Source: Anoplolepis gracilipes (lineage: Eukaryota > Arthropoda > Insecta > Hymenoptera > Formicidae). Taken from it: a DNA stretch of 64,000 bases. Shown here one piece after another: positions 13,193-25,235 of this stretch. The stretch covers positions 5,001 to 69,000 of the forward strand of contig NC_132979.1 of NCBI RefSeq assembly GCF_047496725.1, given 5' to 3'. Under the pieces are notes generated by a model. It saw only the letters and a program-made list of their open reading frames with translations, was not told the origin of the DNA and made no database searches. Positions within the stretch are counted from its first letter, which is position 1. Every line of letters begins with the position of its first letter. The position numbers were made by a program, and so were the translations under genes.

Positions 13193-13850
13193 TTTTTTGA
13201 TCATTATTAATAATTAACGCGTTTTCGATTACATTTTTCATCTTTGTTCTCTCAAATTTTACCCAAACTGAGCTTTCAGCTACTTCTATTATTTGTTTGA
13301 TGGTTACATACCGTCTACTTTTAGATATCCTTATCAATTTGTTATATATTTCATGATTTTACATAAAATTACAACTTGTAAAAATAGCATCAGCCAACTA
13401 AATAATTATAATATTTTTTCTAGAATATAATAACTTTAAATATATTGTAATGTTTATTATAAATGTATTGTAATATTTATAATGCTAAACTTGTACCTTA
13501 ATAACTGGTAATCATTACATTTCCCACATTACATTATGTTTATCGAATAATTAATAACATTGTATAAGTATTGTGCATAATTTATCGATGAAAAGAGAAA
13601 ATAGTTGAAAAAGAAAAGTAGTTAATTAAGAAAAACTTGAATATAACGATAAGAATTATTATATAACATTAAGTAATTCAATGTAAGTACTTAGTATAAA
13701 TAGACTATTTTTCTACAAATATTTAATATTGTATTTTCAAGTATTGTACTTGTGCATTGTTTGTGTATCATTGTAAGAAATTATATTTTTTATAAAGATA
13801 TATATATATACACACACACACACACACCTTCAAGCAGAATAATAAAATGT
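12976..13850 (+). other. Probable 3' untranslated region of the ACE-like gene
   Basis: No coding exon follows the TAA at 12973-12975. A consensus AATAAA occurs at about 13840-13845 after an AT microsatellite (13146-13189) and an AC run. Nearer cleavage sites with variant signals are possible. Confidence 0.35.
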
Positions 13851-14500
13851 TCTATAGATTAAAAATGATACAATAATCAATGCGAATGTGCCAAAGAAAT
13901 CACACCTGTTTAACTTGTAATATTTTCAAACTTTATATCGAATATATAAGAATTAAGGATATATCTATCCATCTATCTATATGTATCAGTGGATGGATAG
14001 GCGGGCGTTTAAAATGTTTAAATCGCGCTATATCTATTAAATAAATATTTTCTATCAAAATAAAATAATTTTATCAATTTATAGTTATATTCAGTATAAA
14101 TCATGTCCTTCAATTTCTTTTAAAGATAACAACTATTTTAATAAGTAAATATTTTTATAAATAGTGGATGTGTGTGTACGTGTGTGACAATTTTAAGTAA
14201 TATAACTTATATTATAACTTTAATATTGTCCTAGTTTTGGAAAATAGCAAATAAGACAATTATTCGGTCAAACTCCAACCAAACCATCAATATTCTAATA
14301 TTATTGGAAATTAAATATTTATTCACACTTTATAAGCTTTTATTAATAAAATATTTTTCTAGATAAAATTTTTTCGATTTATGTTTTTTTTTATTTTTAT
14401 AATTTTTATAATTGATACAACTTAATAGACTGCTAGCAAAAACACTATAGTAGCGTATTTTTTAACAATCATATGTCGAAAAGAGAGAGATCTCGATAAA
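13850..14500. other. AT-rich intergenic DNA, nothing recognised
   Basis: Short AT-rich tracts and no supported ORF, splice chain or foldback structure. Confidence 0.5.
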
Positions 14501-14559
14501 TTCAACATTTTTTTGTTACATCATCGCGATATTGCTGGACATAATGCATTAAAGTGTAT

Positions 14560-14945
14560 AAAGTAAAGGTCAAAAGTAAATCCGACTTTTTAATTCTCGC
14601 TCGTTTTCGCGTTTGTAGAAGAAAGAATCTTTGATGAAAAGAGAGAACATCCCCTTTTCTCGTTAATAACTCGTCCGCGTCCACTAAGGGCATGCGCGCT
14701 CGCAGTTGCACGAGGGGGTTGCGATTAGGGAGGGGTTTTGTTCGATTCCAGTGATTCAGAATATACATTTCCAAAAGTGTTTCGTCGCATAAGATTCCAT
14801 AATCGCGATCGACAATAACGAGGAGATAACGTTGTTATTCATTGAATCACGCTATTAAAATCACCCCCGCGATGTTTTAACTAATATACGCGGGCGTACG
14901 AGTATCAGTATGGTTATCAGCTGGCCCTTCGTCATGAACGTGAGT
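14560..14945 (+). promoter_or_regulatory. Candidate promoter and short first exon in a CpG-richer island
   Basis: This stretch is clearly richer in GC and CpG than its neighbours, with blocks such as cgcgctcgcagttgcacgag. At 14905-14909 tcagt matches the arthropod initiator. About 25 bases upstream is an AT-rich aatatacg that could be a weak TATA box. A strong donor, gtgagt, follows at 14940. A transcript starting near 14906 would have a 34-base first exon. Which gene it serves is unknown; the small peptide at 21.7 kb and the RUN/SH3 gene at 26.5 kb are the next genes on this strand. Confidence 0.3.
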
Positions 14946-15265
14946 ATATGTTAGTGGCTTCTAATATTGACTGGCCACAATGCGACGCAGGCTATCTTAA
15001 CTGTTTTGTGTTCCCTCTCGTTTCTCTTGTGCGAGATTGCGATTTTCACGCGCGATTGTCGCATGAAAAATAATATCCTCTCGTCATTGAGCCATAATAA
15101 GATGTACATACAAGTGTGATATATCATTGACCTCGAAAGTCCCATAAAATCGATGAAGGAGATACCCTTTAGACAAGTCGTTCGTTCCAATAGTTCGTTG
15201 TACTTCTAAGAAATTGCGCGAGTTATATTACTGCAATAAAAAAATGCACAACAAAATGTTTCGTA

Positions 15266-15267
<2 letters not shown>

Positions 15268-15297
<30 letters not shown>

Positions 15298-15373
15298 CCA
15301 ATGGGAATATTTGTAACAATTTACAATTCCATAATATTATACTTTATTTCACAATTTGTATTTGCTCATATGA

Positions 15374-15428
<55 letters not shown>
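15268..15428. repeat. Two AT microsatellites
   Basis: AT repeats at about 15268-15293 and 15377-15427. The ORF spanning them owes its Ile-Tyr runs to the repeats. Confidence 0.95.
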
Positions 15429-15431
<3 letters not shown>

Positions 15432-15769
15432 TAAATTTTGCTTCCAAATTATATATTTTGCCTTGTATTATATATCTGTATATTTTAAACTGTGCGCTTT
15501 AAATTTTTTAATCGATTATAAGAGATCATATTATGCGTACATTCTAAATTCCTACGAACAAGAATAAAAATAATTAAATTTGTTCAAAATCTATCATCTC
15601 ACAAAACATTCTTTAAATTGCTCTTTCTCCGTATCACTCAACAAAATAGATCTATAACTATAGTAATTTTCTAGGTGCGAAAAATTGGAAGATAAATGAG
15701 GTAAATATAAATGATTAACAGATACCGTGATATCGCATATGCGTATTTTGCACTTATAGGTTCCGTTTC

Positions 15770-15885
15770 TGTAATATTTCTTAATTTTAAGCTCAGTTTA
15801 AATCATGTATCTTCGTCTTTCAGATAAGTTCTAGATAAATAGTTTAAACCGAGCTTAAAGTTAAAGGGACATTAGAAAAATTCGG
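15770..15885. mobile_element. Foldback element of the CTTTCAGATAAGTT type
   Basis: An inverted pair, aattttaagctcagtttaaa and its near-complement tttaaaccgagcttaaa, brackets a core with tctttcagataagttcta. The same core occurs in the foldback element at 25.6 kb, so both probably belong to one MITE family. Confidence 0.5.
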
Positions 15886-16175
15886 CTTTAATCAATCTAA
15901 ATGACAGAACTTATATCTAAATTGTTAGTGAAATTGAGAAAGAAAGTCTTCTTTCTGTGTCTTTCCTATATTAATCATACTTGTTATGAAATTTGACTAT
16001 GCTATATAAAAATCATTTCTCACAAAGAAACGTTCTAGCTATAGTAAACTTATACTTAATGCAGTGATTAATATTTGACAATGGGATCTAAATTTACCAG
16101 AAGGTAAGGTTCGGATTAATTTATATACGGCTTATTTTCATTTTTATTTCATGTACATAATATATATAGTTAGGT

Positions 16176-16255
16176 ACATTCCTGAATACGCCCTTTGAAT
16201 TTTGTGGCGCTCTCTTTTGGTTGCTAAAAGATACACAATTTTGCAATATTGTAAA
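16176..16255. repeat. Dispersed repeat, inverted partner at 18079-18150
   Basis: The word tttgaattttgtggcgctctc is found here and, in reverse complement with several substitutions, at about 18105-18125. Similarity extends about 70 bases on both sides of the word. This shows a dispersed repeat family with two copies in opposite orientation 1.9 kb apart. Confidence 0.6.
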
Positions 16256-17187
16256 AATAATACTTTTAGAAAAAGAGATTTAGTCCCAGTGACCTTAAAC
16301 TTGACATATATGTTTTCAATATTTTTATCGGAAAGTAAAGGTGTAGGCGGGGGATGGATTTTACCCCTCTCACTCATCCCCATCTTGAAAGAAATAATAA
16401 CCTAACAATCCAAAATCTATTTGTAATTAAATCTTATTTTAATTTAACATCACAAATAGATTGGATTATTTCTTTTAAGGAAGAAACAGAGTCCCTCTTC
16501 CGTCCACGCGTTTCAAATATTTATTTTTTATTTTTATAATAAAATACTCTTACTCTCTTAATTCTGTAAACAAAAAAAATTTTTAGCAAAACTGAAATAA
16601 TGCAGCGCCATAATGACAGTGACATAACAAACAAGCAAATGTGAATAGCAATATATAAAATATAAATATAAGTACAAGCACAGTTTAACCAGTACTTATG
16701 ATAGTAAGGGTCAGTATATATTTTTGGTTTTGACGTTGTGATTTGCAAGTGACCAACCACCATATTTTTAGTTATATGTTACATACGCTAAATTTTAAAA
16801 CATAAATATCGTAAAATTAAAAATATTATATAAAGATAAAATATTAATTTCATAATATTAATTACTATGGTTATAACAATAAAGTACGTGCTAGCTCGTA
16901 AATGCTATTATATGTTTTATGTTGATTATGATTTTATAACAAGCTGATATACATTCTATAATTTTATTTTGGAATAAAATATTAATATTATAAAACTTAA
17001 ACATATAGAATAAAAAAATTAATTATTTTAAAAGTTTATTTATAAATATATTTTTATTGTATATAAGATAAATAAAAAGTAATAAACTATAAAACGTAAT
17101 TAAATAATAATATTTAAAGAATTAAATTTAATTTTATAAAAAGTTTATGAAAACAAAACCTTAAAACTGCATATTAATATTAATTTT

Positions 17188-17189
<2 letters not shown>

Positions 17190-17242
<53 letters not shown>
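17190..17242. repeat. AT microsatellite
   Basis: About 26 TA repeats in a very AT-rich stretch (16.8-17.9 kb) with no supported gene. Confidence 0.95.
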
Positions 17243-17249
<7 letters not shown>

Positions 17250-17970
17250 TAATTAATTACAAATATATATGTTATTATTGATAACATTTGTTAACATTTA
17301 TAACATTTATTTATATATTTATTTTATTTTATATAATGGTCACAATTGCATGAGATTGAAGTTTATTTCTTAAATTGTTTAAAAACATGATGATATAAAA
17401 AATATTACTACAATTCCTACAATAATTATATAATTTTTCCGAAGGTATTTATACACATTTATTTCAAAATTTTAACCATAATTCATCTCTAAAAAAATAT
17501 ATGCAGTTAGTATTTTTTAAAGAAAAAACGATACGAGTTAAATTTTAAACAAAGTTTTAAGTTTAAGTGAAGTTACAAGGAGTGTCAGTTATTTGTTATT
17601 TTATTATAATATTAATAAATTTTATCTTTGAAAATCTTTTGAAAATCTGAAGGTACTAAAACTTTCTTACTACTCTTTGTTGTATTTTTGCAATTTCTTA
17701 CAGCACATACATATCCAACTATTTTTATTTAATATTTTTTTCCCTAAATTAATAATAAATTAATTTTTAATTCTTCCTAACCATTAACGAATCAACTATA
17801 ACAACGCTGTTTAAAGTATAGCTAATGTTGGTTGTACTTTTCATGCATTAGAACTTTGAATTTCCTGATTTTCGAGTAATATGTCATGACTGATAAAACT
17901 GTGACACAAGTAAAATAACGAAAAGATGATACAAAGATAAGAAATTAAAGATTATAATATGTATTTCAAA

Positions 17971-18078
17971 GAGCGCGTTCGAGGAAACGTTATTAGCGCT
18001 ATAACAGCATTGTTCAACTTTTAATGAGTAACAAAGAATGACACTGTTAGCGCTAATTAGTGTCTCCTCGAACGCGCC
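17971..18078. mobile_element. Foldback MITE with GGGCGCGTTCGAGG ends
   Basis: Left arm gagcgcgttcgaggaaac and right arm gtgtctcctcgaacgcgccc are complementary. Pairing continues inward through TTAGCGCTAA-type words for about 40 bases per arm. Total about 108 bases, with no coding potential. Confidence 0.8.
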
Positions 18079-18166
18079 CAAAATCGCATATCTTGGGAAC
18101 AAAAAGAAAGCGCCACAAAATTCAAAGTGCATATTACTCAGGAATATGTATGTATACGTACTTCCT

Positions 18167-18169
<3 letters not shown>

Positions 18170-18215
<46 letters not shown>
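18170..18215. repeat. AT microsatellite
   Basis: About 23 TA repeats. The Ile-Tyr-rich ORFs on both strands are produced by it. Confidence 0.95.
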
Positions 18216-18219
<4 letters not shown>

Positions 18220-19009
18220 AAAATGAAAATGAAAATAATAAAATGATCCATAATATTTAAATAATTCTGAACGTTTACCGCGATAAGTTTTTGTCGTGAC
18301 ATTAAAGTCGTGGCACATAAAAAAACGTAAGCAGTAATAAGACATAAGAATTTCACTCATACGAAATTTTTAACATAGCTTACATTTCAAAATGATTATC
18401 TTATTGTTTGATTGTGATTGATCAATTTGCTTAAGCAATAAGATCAAGATATGAATATGTTTATATTAAAAAGTTAATTCATGTTTCTGCACCATCTGGA
18501 CGTATAGATCAATTTTTTGGAAAAATACAAGTTTTCTATTCAATTGATCATATAAATTTTTGTTTTTCTGGCATATTCTAATCTATTCTATCAGTATCTA
18601 TTCTATCACTTCTGAGATAATAAAGACAACAGTAAAGTTATAAAAAAGATGCAGTTGTCATGATAAAAATATGTGTATTTTATTTTAGGTTTATTTTAGT
18701 TTTAAAAAATTCGTTTATTCGCCGAGATGACGCAGAAACACGGGGGTTAATTTTTTAATATGGAAATGTTCATATTCTAGAATAAAACTTAAAGTGTAAG
18801 GAAGCGATCATAATAGAGAACGTAAGCCATTTTGTGAAATGTAGCAGTTTATAAGAAAAATATGATGTTACAGTTACATATTTTTTTCCTTAAAACAACT
18901 ATTCTGTTTTCTTTACACCAATCGATTACTCTTATTATTCTGTGTTTATAAAGTGTTAATAATTACGAAGAGTATATAATATGTATATTAACTAACATAT
19001 GATACCTAT

Positions 19010-19060
<51 letters not shown>

Positions 19061-19605
19061 ATATTTTTTAATATATTTTATATATAATTTGTAATTTTAT
19101 TAAAACTAGAATTTTATTATATGTTATGATCGAACTACACGTGCTAACGATGGAAATAAGAGATACATCTTTTTTAAACTTTCAATCACAATGTTCCATT
19201 ATTTCAACTTATAGAATTACGACTGTTGTGTTTCACACAAGTAAAATGTATCGGATGGAATTACGAATGCTTGTGAAATGGAAAAATATCTCAAGTACTG
19301 ATTATCATTGAATCAAGTTATCTAAAAATTATTGTTGCATCCAAGAACTCACTTGGAGCTTATCAATTCGCATAAGTTTGCACTTTTTTCATGATATTTT
19401 ATATTATTTAATTCTCTATTGATTTTCTCTACTTTTTAAATTATTTTATTACACATATATCAAAGAAAAATATAAATAACATATGATAATTGATTTAACA
19501 ATAAGTATAATAAAATCATAATATTTAAAGTATAAATAGTTTTAAAGCAGAATTTTTAATGTTACCTGTGATGATACGACTATGTGATAAATAGATATTA
19601 TATTT
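18216..19605. other. AT-rich intergenic DNA with an AT microsatellite
   Basis: Contains an AT microsatellite at about 19013-19057. No supported exon was found; the 61-codon ORF at 19126-19311 shows no recognisable domain. Confidence 0.5.
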
Positions 19606-19609
19606 ATAG

Positions 19610-19660
19610 GTGTTTTAGATATTGCCACGGATATCGTTTGTGGTAACGGAAATAAAGTTG
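19610..19660 (+). other. Candidate 51-bp cassette exon
   Basis: The segment is bordered by ttatag and gtaagtg splice consensus. It is open in only one phase (entry phase 1, exit phase 1), where it reads VLDIATDIVCGNGNKV. The exit phase fits the first recognised exon of the RUN/SH3 gene (26537), whose reading frame is open upstream of its ATG and would then start G|TT ACA CAA. It may be an upstream coding exon of that gene, but no partner further upstream was found, and chance is not excluded. Confidence 0.3.
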
Positions 19661-20294
19661 GTAAGTGAAAATTTTTTTTATTGGCCTATAGATGTTTTCG
19701 AATAACTATATGTCGTGTGCAATAATTAAGCTTAAGATTCACTGGAAATTTAATAAAGAATCAAAGATCAAAAGAGAACTTATATTAATAAAAGCCACTC
19801 TTATTAATCTCCTATTACAAATTCTTATTAAAAACTCTTATTGAAAATTATTTTATTAAAAATATGTAAATAGATTTACATATATTCATATATATTTTTT
19901 ATATCAGCTTTTTGATACATAAAATATTTTTTACATTCTTACAATAATGTAGTGTTTTTCCGTATGCTTTTTATATAACAAAGACCTCATTACACAGAGA
20001 AGTTAATCTTACTCCACCAAAATAAAAAATCCAAAAAATTCATGTTCTTAGAGTTCTCAATTTTATATACATACTCATTGAATAGATTGATGTATTGACA
20101 TACATTTTTTTTTTTTGACACGGAGCAAATATTATCGGTGTCATTAAAGCGTCATCGTAATCCGCTGCAAAATTCATTTTACTACGAATTTGATTATCGC
20201 AAACATTACGCGTACATGAATAAGCCGTGCCCTCGAGCAAAATCATTCTCTACTGTGTGTAATGTTCCCTCTGCATTTTCTTTCTATTGTATCT

Positions 20295-20386
<92 letters not shown>

Positions 20387-20415
20387 ATCTATCTATCTCT
20401 CTCTTTCTCTTCTCT
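20295..20415. repeat. CT microsatellite, about 100 bases
   Basis: An almost pure CT tract ending in ctatctatctctctctttctctt. The Ser-Leu-repeat ORFs here are artefacts. Confidence 0.95.
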
Positions 20416-21535
20416 GCTCTGCTCTGTATGAGGCGGTACGAACATTTATTAATAGAGATCAGACTTCGCGTCGTGTGGTGCCGTGTGCAAACATCGTCCA
20501 GCAAGATGTGAATAGTGTAAGAGAGTAGTCTGACTCAGAATCCTCGTCGCAGAAAAATAATTCTGTTCAATTGCATGGGATTCTCGTTAAAAGAAATGAC
20601 TCTTGATTGTATCCGATGAAAAATCGGCAATGAAAGATCGACGACTATTGAATTATATCGATTTAATCGGAAAATTACCGATTGTCGATCTCTGTGTTGT
20701 TTTAAATTATTGTGAGGAGTAATGCGTGGTACTCGAGTTTTCAAAGTTTTTCGTGCTAATGTTTGATCGATTGGATAAATAATTCCAAAAGTTAGATATT
20801 GTTTTATAGGTAACTGTGCAAAACCTATAAATGTGCGCGTGTGCGTGAACGTAACGTTTTATTGATACGTGTTGTGTCTTTATATATTGTGCAATTTTAA
20901 TATATGATAATTTCATCTTTCGATTAGTGTGAGAACTATTTGATCTTAATCTGAAGAAAAACCTTTGTTTTTCAAACAACGTAAAATATTTTAAAAATAT
21001 TAGTATACTTCTAAAATATGTATGTTCCCAAAATTGCAATAGCCTTTTAGATACTGCTATAGTTATTTTTCAAGATTTGTACTATCTGAGATATAAAATC
21101 TGTTTTCTTTATATATGTCAATATAAAATGCTATTTACATGCCAAGATTATAAAAAAACGATGAACACTGATGTTAACAATTTTGGTTTCTATAATAAAT
21201 AATTACATAAATTATTTTAATAATACGATTTTACGAGTATTTTAATTTTAGTAATATAATTTTATTATCGTAACGGATATCAACGATGTTAATTGTTCCC
21301 TTTAATGAATATGATTATTTAAGTTGCTTCTTTTTTGGATTAAAAAGTTACGAAAAGAGTATAAATAATAAGAAAATAATAAAGTTTACAATTATGTAGA
21401 TAAGAAAAAGATGTATTTTGTGTCAAAGTCATCGCGTAACATCGTAACACGCTAAAAAAGTGTAAAAGTTACGTGATTCATTATTGTGCTCCAAAATTGC
21501 GATAACGAATCATCGACATGTTATAGACTCTATTG
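20416..21535. other. CpG-richer stretch downstream of the CT tract, then AT-rich DNA
   Basis: Bases 20430-20560 are less AT-rich than their surroundings and could be an untranslated exon or promoter of a plus-strand gene, but no TATA/initiator pair or coding exon could be fixed. The rest is AT-rich without recognisable content. Confidence 0.3.

Positions 21536-21538
<3 letters not shown>

Positions 21539-21587
<49 letters not shown>
21539..21587. repeat. AT microsatellite just upstream of the peptide gene
   Basis: About 24 TA repeats end about 107 bases before the ATG at 21695. A ggcagttt initiator-like word lies at about 21608, so the tract is where a TATA box would be expected; that function is inference. 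Confidence 0.9.
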
Positions 21588-21590
<3 letters not shown>

Positions 21591-21694
21591 AATTATTTGA
21601 ATGATTGGCAGTTTAGTATACACACACGGAAATGCTATTATTAATATAACGGTCATCGATCTCTACGAACTCTAACAAATTTTGTCAACGAATA

Positions 21695-21949
21695 ATGTTA
21701 GTGCTATTGTTGTGTATCATCATGAAGATAGCAGAATTTTCCGTGGGCCGGATGTGCTCGCCGCCGCTGACGTGGCCACTGCCTCCCACTTGCAGTAGGC
21801 GGTGTAAACGATGCAAGCAGTACAGGAGTCCTTTACCTAAACATAAGCGCTGTTGGCAATCCTGTGGAGACAAATGTATCCCGCGTAAACGTAAGGGTAT
21901 ATATTATTGTGCCGTCGAGTGTCGATTTGCGGCTTACGAATATTATTAA
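21695..21949 (+). CDS. Small cysteine-rich, basic secreted peptide of unknown family
   Basis: A single uninterrupted ORF of 84 residues. The N-terminus MLVLLLCIIMKIAEFSVG is hydrophobic and signal-peptide-like, with a plausible cut after the glycine. The remaining ~66 residues carry nine cysteines, in the pairs and spacings C-x11-C-x3-C-x2-C-x12-C-x3-C-x3-C-x10-C-x3-C, and many Lys/Arg. It is proline-rich near the start of the mature part and Tyr-rich at the end (YEYY). The composition is locally much richer in GC than the flanks, as expected of a selected coding region. The architecture fits secreted cysteine-stabilised peptides (immune, venom or cuticular types), but I recognise no family. 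Nine cysteines is odd, suggesting one free thiol, dimerisation or a differently placed cleavage. No intron is needed. A second in-frame Met (21722) would shorten the signal. Confidence 0.6.
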   Translation: MLVLLLCIIMKIAEFSVGRMCSPPLTWPLPPTCSRRCKRCKQYRSPLPKHKRCWQSCGDKCIPRKRKGIYYCAVECRFAAYEYY

Positions 21950-23250
21950 AATACTATAATGGTACAATTAAATTTGTCCAGCTTAGAAAACATAAATGTT
22001 TATGTACATGCATACATATGTGCGTCTGTGTAATTTAATCTTAATTAAATAATTCTAATAGAATTGTAAATTATGTTTTTCTCTCGCATTGTGTGCGAAA
22101 TAATTTATTTTTTATTTTTACAAAAATTTAAATTTTACATAAAGGTACATATTTAAGTCGAATAATTTTGAAACAAAAAAAAAATGTTTACATAGGATAT
22201 TTTTATATTTTATTTTAAATTGTAAATATCACTATATTCATTTACACAGAGATAATTATAGATATATTATTAGTATTACGTATATATAATGAAACTTTTA
22301 TTAACGGCGAAAATCGAATGTTTAATCTTTGCGTGTATTTAATTAACCGACTGTTATGTTTACATGTTCAAACACGATTGTCATGACTATTGTCAATTAA
22401 TTTTCTATATTCTGAAATGATTGATACACAGAGCATATATATCTTTTTATATATCCTAAAATTTTTTTCTTAGTTGCTTATTTTAATTAATGCTTATTCA
22501 AATATATATATATATAATATGCACAATAAAAAGCAGATATTACATCTGTAAAAAAAGTCAAACAATTAGTTGTCTGTCGATTAGTTTTCAAAAGGATTTC
22601 TTTTGCTTGTAATTCTGATTGCCAACAATTACATTGACTCGTAAGTATATCTTTTTGTCAAAAGTTTCAAATGTCGATTCGAATTCCGATTGTCTACCAG
22701 AGCGCGATGCCTCTATATATAAGTATTAATGCACACATAATAATTTAATAATTTAATATATAAATATCAAATATGAACATGTTTGCGCACAGGACATTAT
22801 TGCGTACATACACATTGCACACATGACCGTATTATACATATAAAAATAAGATAACCGCAATAAAATACTTTGCGCGTGAAACACATTATTGCGCACATAT
22901 AATTTCACACATGACTTTATTGCACATATGTATATATTACACACATGAAATAGAAAAAAAAATCATGTATGTTACGCATACACAAATTGCACGACCATAT
23001 TCATATTTTAAAAAAGATTAAGGGATAAATATTTTGGTTGTCGCAGCCACTATATGTATAGTAATATACCCTTGACATTGGCATATACATATATGTTCTA
23101 TTAAAATCACAATTTATTTAAATAATTTTAAAAAAATTTCAGCTGATGTTTATTATTCAGTTCATCATCAAAATGTTCGATATAGAACAAGAGTGCATAC
23201 GCAAATTCATGTGGAATGAATTATAATTAATAGACCTCATCATTGAAAAC
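21950..23250. other. AT-rich intergenic DNA with a degenerate GCGCACA/CACATGA repeat
   Basis: From about 22775 to 22990 the words attgcgcacata and cacacatgac recur several times in diverged form, a decayed short tandem repeat. No gene was found. Confidence 0.5.
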
Positions 23251-23264
23251 ACCGGACGACGATG

Positions 23265-23560
23265 TAGGGTAAAGCTCGTTTCACGTGAAAAGTTGCAAAC
23301 CTAATCGTATAATCGTACAGTTATATTAGATCCTGTTATATTGAAAACATCAGATAATGTAAAGAAGTGGGCCTTTTGCTTCGCGCGCAAAATTGAAAAC
23401 CTATATGTATATGTGTATATGAATTGTAGACTTTGCTTTGCGTAAAAAGTTGGAAACTCATGTAGAATTGTGTACAAATATATAGATCTCGTTTTGCACT
23501 AAAAGTAAAATACATGCGTGGAGTGGACTTCGCTTTTCGTGAATCTGTATATGAAATTAT
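23265..23560. repeat. Degenerate tandem repeat (gcttttcgtgaaaagttg type)
   Basis: Diverged copies of a unit like (g)ctttgctttgcgtaaaaagttggaaac recur at about 23273, 23370, 23430, 23486 and 23526, at irregular spacing of 40-100 bases. Confidence 0.5.
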
Positions 23561-23691
23561 ACCATAAATTATATCACGTTATATATATCACGTACAATTA
23601 TACAATTATATAGATCTCTCCCAGTTTTTATTTTTTTTATTTACTTTGTGAGAAATATTCAGAAATAATCAAACTTTGATTATATATTGTA

Positions 23692-23876
23692 CAGTCGGAC
23701 CTCTTATCCTACGACATTTTCGATCCGGAATCTTCCTCTTAAACCTCTAATCCTACGACAGAAATTTGAGAGTGGGGGTATAATTCCCCTTTCGCGGTCG
23801 TAGCATGAGAGGATTTTTTGTCGTAGGATAAGAGGTTTCGTAGCATAAGAGGGTCGTAGGATAAGAGGTCCGACTG
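23692..23876. mobile_element. 185-bp MITE with near-perfect CAGTCGGACC terminal inverted repeats and TA target duplication
   Basis: Begins CAGTCGGACCTCTTATCCTA and ends with its reverse complement; arms match over at least 25 bases. It is flanked by TA on both sides (23690-23691 and 23877-23878). The CAGT-like ends and TA duplication fit a pogo/Tigger-type Tc1-mariner nonautonomous element. The interior repeats the TATCCTACGAC / GTCGTAGGATA words. High arm identity implies a recent insertion. Confidence 0.88.
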
Positions 23877-24002
23877 TATATAAAATGCATGTGTACAGTA
23901 TACACATATGTGCGCAATAATGTCTTGTACGCAAAGTATTAATACGATTTATATTTTATATCTTTAATACACTCGTGTGCGATATGTGCACACACGCACG
24001 CG

Positions 24003-24008
24003 CTGACA

Positions 24009-24039
<31 letters not shown>

Positions 24040-24043
24040 GCAC
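24003..24043. repeat. AC then GC alternating tract
   Basis: Alternating purine-pyrimidine (ac)n followed by (gc)n, a combination prone to Z-DNA. Confidence 0.9.
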
Positions 24044-24048
24044 ATATG

Positions 24049-24840
24049 TAAGTTGCCCAACTTTAACTTTTCTTTAGCAACCGCAACTGCTTGTTTCAAC
24101 CGGAAATAGCATTTATAATAACTAGATTTGAATCCTTAGATTAGCCTAATTTAGTCATTCTTTTAGATTAACCTGATTGCACCAACATTATTTTGGATTT
24201 AAGCAAACCTTAAACATGTGTCTATCTTTATCTTTTTTTCTAAATGAATAAAAAGACAGACATATATTTAAGTCTCGCTTAAAACCAAGCTAATGTTGAT
24301 GCAATCGGGCCTTAGCAACTAGCAACTGGACATTGGCAACGCATTGTAGTACCTCCTTAAAAGCATACACCAATCACGTTCAGTGAGCGGTTATTCACAA
24401 ATGGATGCATCCAGAAGCACAAGTGAGCAGTGAAGCAACTCAGTTTTGTAATTGACATATACTCTTATATGTATTCTAAGAGCTACACCAATCATGTATA
24501 ATAACTGCTCACTAAAGCGGTTGTGGATCTGGATGTATGTACTTATTGGCGCAGCTTTAGAATATGGCTTCATGCAGTTGCCTTAAGGGAGTTTTACAAT
24601 GCGTTGCCAATGTCCAATTGCCAGTTGCCAAGGATGGCAACTCTAGTTACGAAATACTATTTTCCGGTTGAAATAATTAAGTAGTTGCGGTTATTAAAGA
24701 AAAGTTGCTCAACTCTTAACTTTACTTAAGCAACCGCGATTGCTTGTTTCAACCGGAAATAGCATTTTGTAACTAGAGTTGCCATCCTTAGCAAAACTGG
24801 CAACTGGACATTGGAAATGCATTGTAGACCCCTCCTTAAC
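24049..24840. mobile_element. Composite foldback region with nested MITE
   Basis: A block at 24051-24113 (agttgcccaactttaactt... caaccggaaatagcatt) recurs inverted at about 24653-24715 and again direct at 24721-24770. A second block (caactggacattggcaacgc) is at about 24317 and inverted at 24595, and direct again near 24810. Inside lies a smaller foldback (24171-24312) with ends like tgattgcaccaac / gttgatgcaatcggg. This is a nested MITE cluster, probably with a partial tandem duplicate of the outer element. Confidence 0.75.
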
Positions 24841-25235
24841 ATATATGGATCTATAATATAGGTTTATAACTCAACAGTTGGGCAACATTGCTACATTATC
24901 CGCTAATACTCAACGTTGATTAGTTGGTTCTAAAAATAAGAACTAATCAAATTCGATTGACTACTAAACGGTTGAGTCTGCTGAATGCGCCTTATAAAGA
25001 TATATATATATATGTATACTATATATCAATCACGAACAGCTGCTCGCCGAGTAATGGTTAGGTTCTGCTGAATACACCCAATATATCTGACAATAAAGGT
25101 TGTCGTACAACAAATGCAATAATAAATTTTTTTTCGAAATTGATAAGAGGAAAGAGAGAGAGAGGGAGAAGAAAAAGAGAAAGAGAGAGAGAAAAGAAAC
25201 AGGCAAGCATTTCGTGCCAGTAGTATTACGAAATT

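Noticed and set aside
14735..14760. tgttcgattcc as a tRNA B box
   Set aside because: No matching A box or cloverleaf around it.
14502..15190. Two minus-strand ORFs of 90 and 79 codons
   Set aside because: No recognisable domain or splice partners; openness may reflect the locally higher GC content.
20138..20528. Ser-Leu repeat ORFs
   Set aside because: Products of the CT microsatellite.
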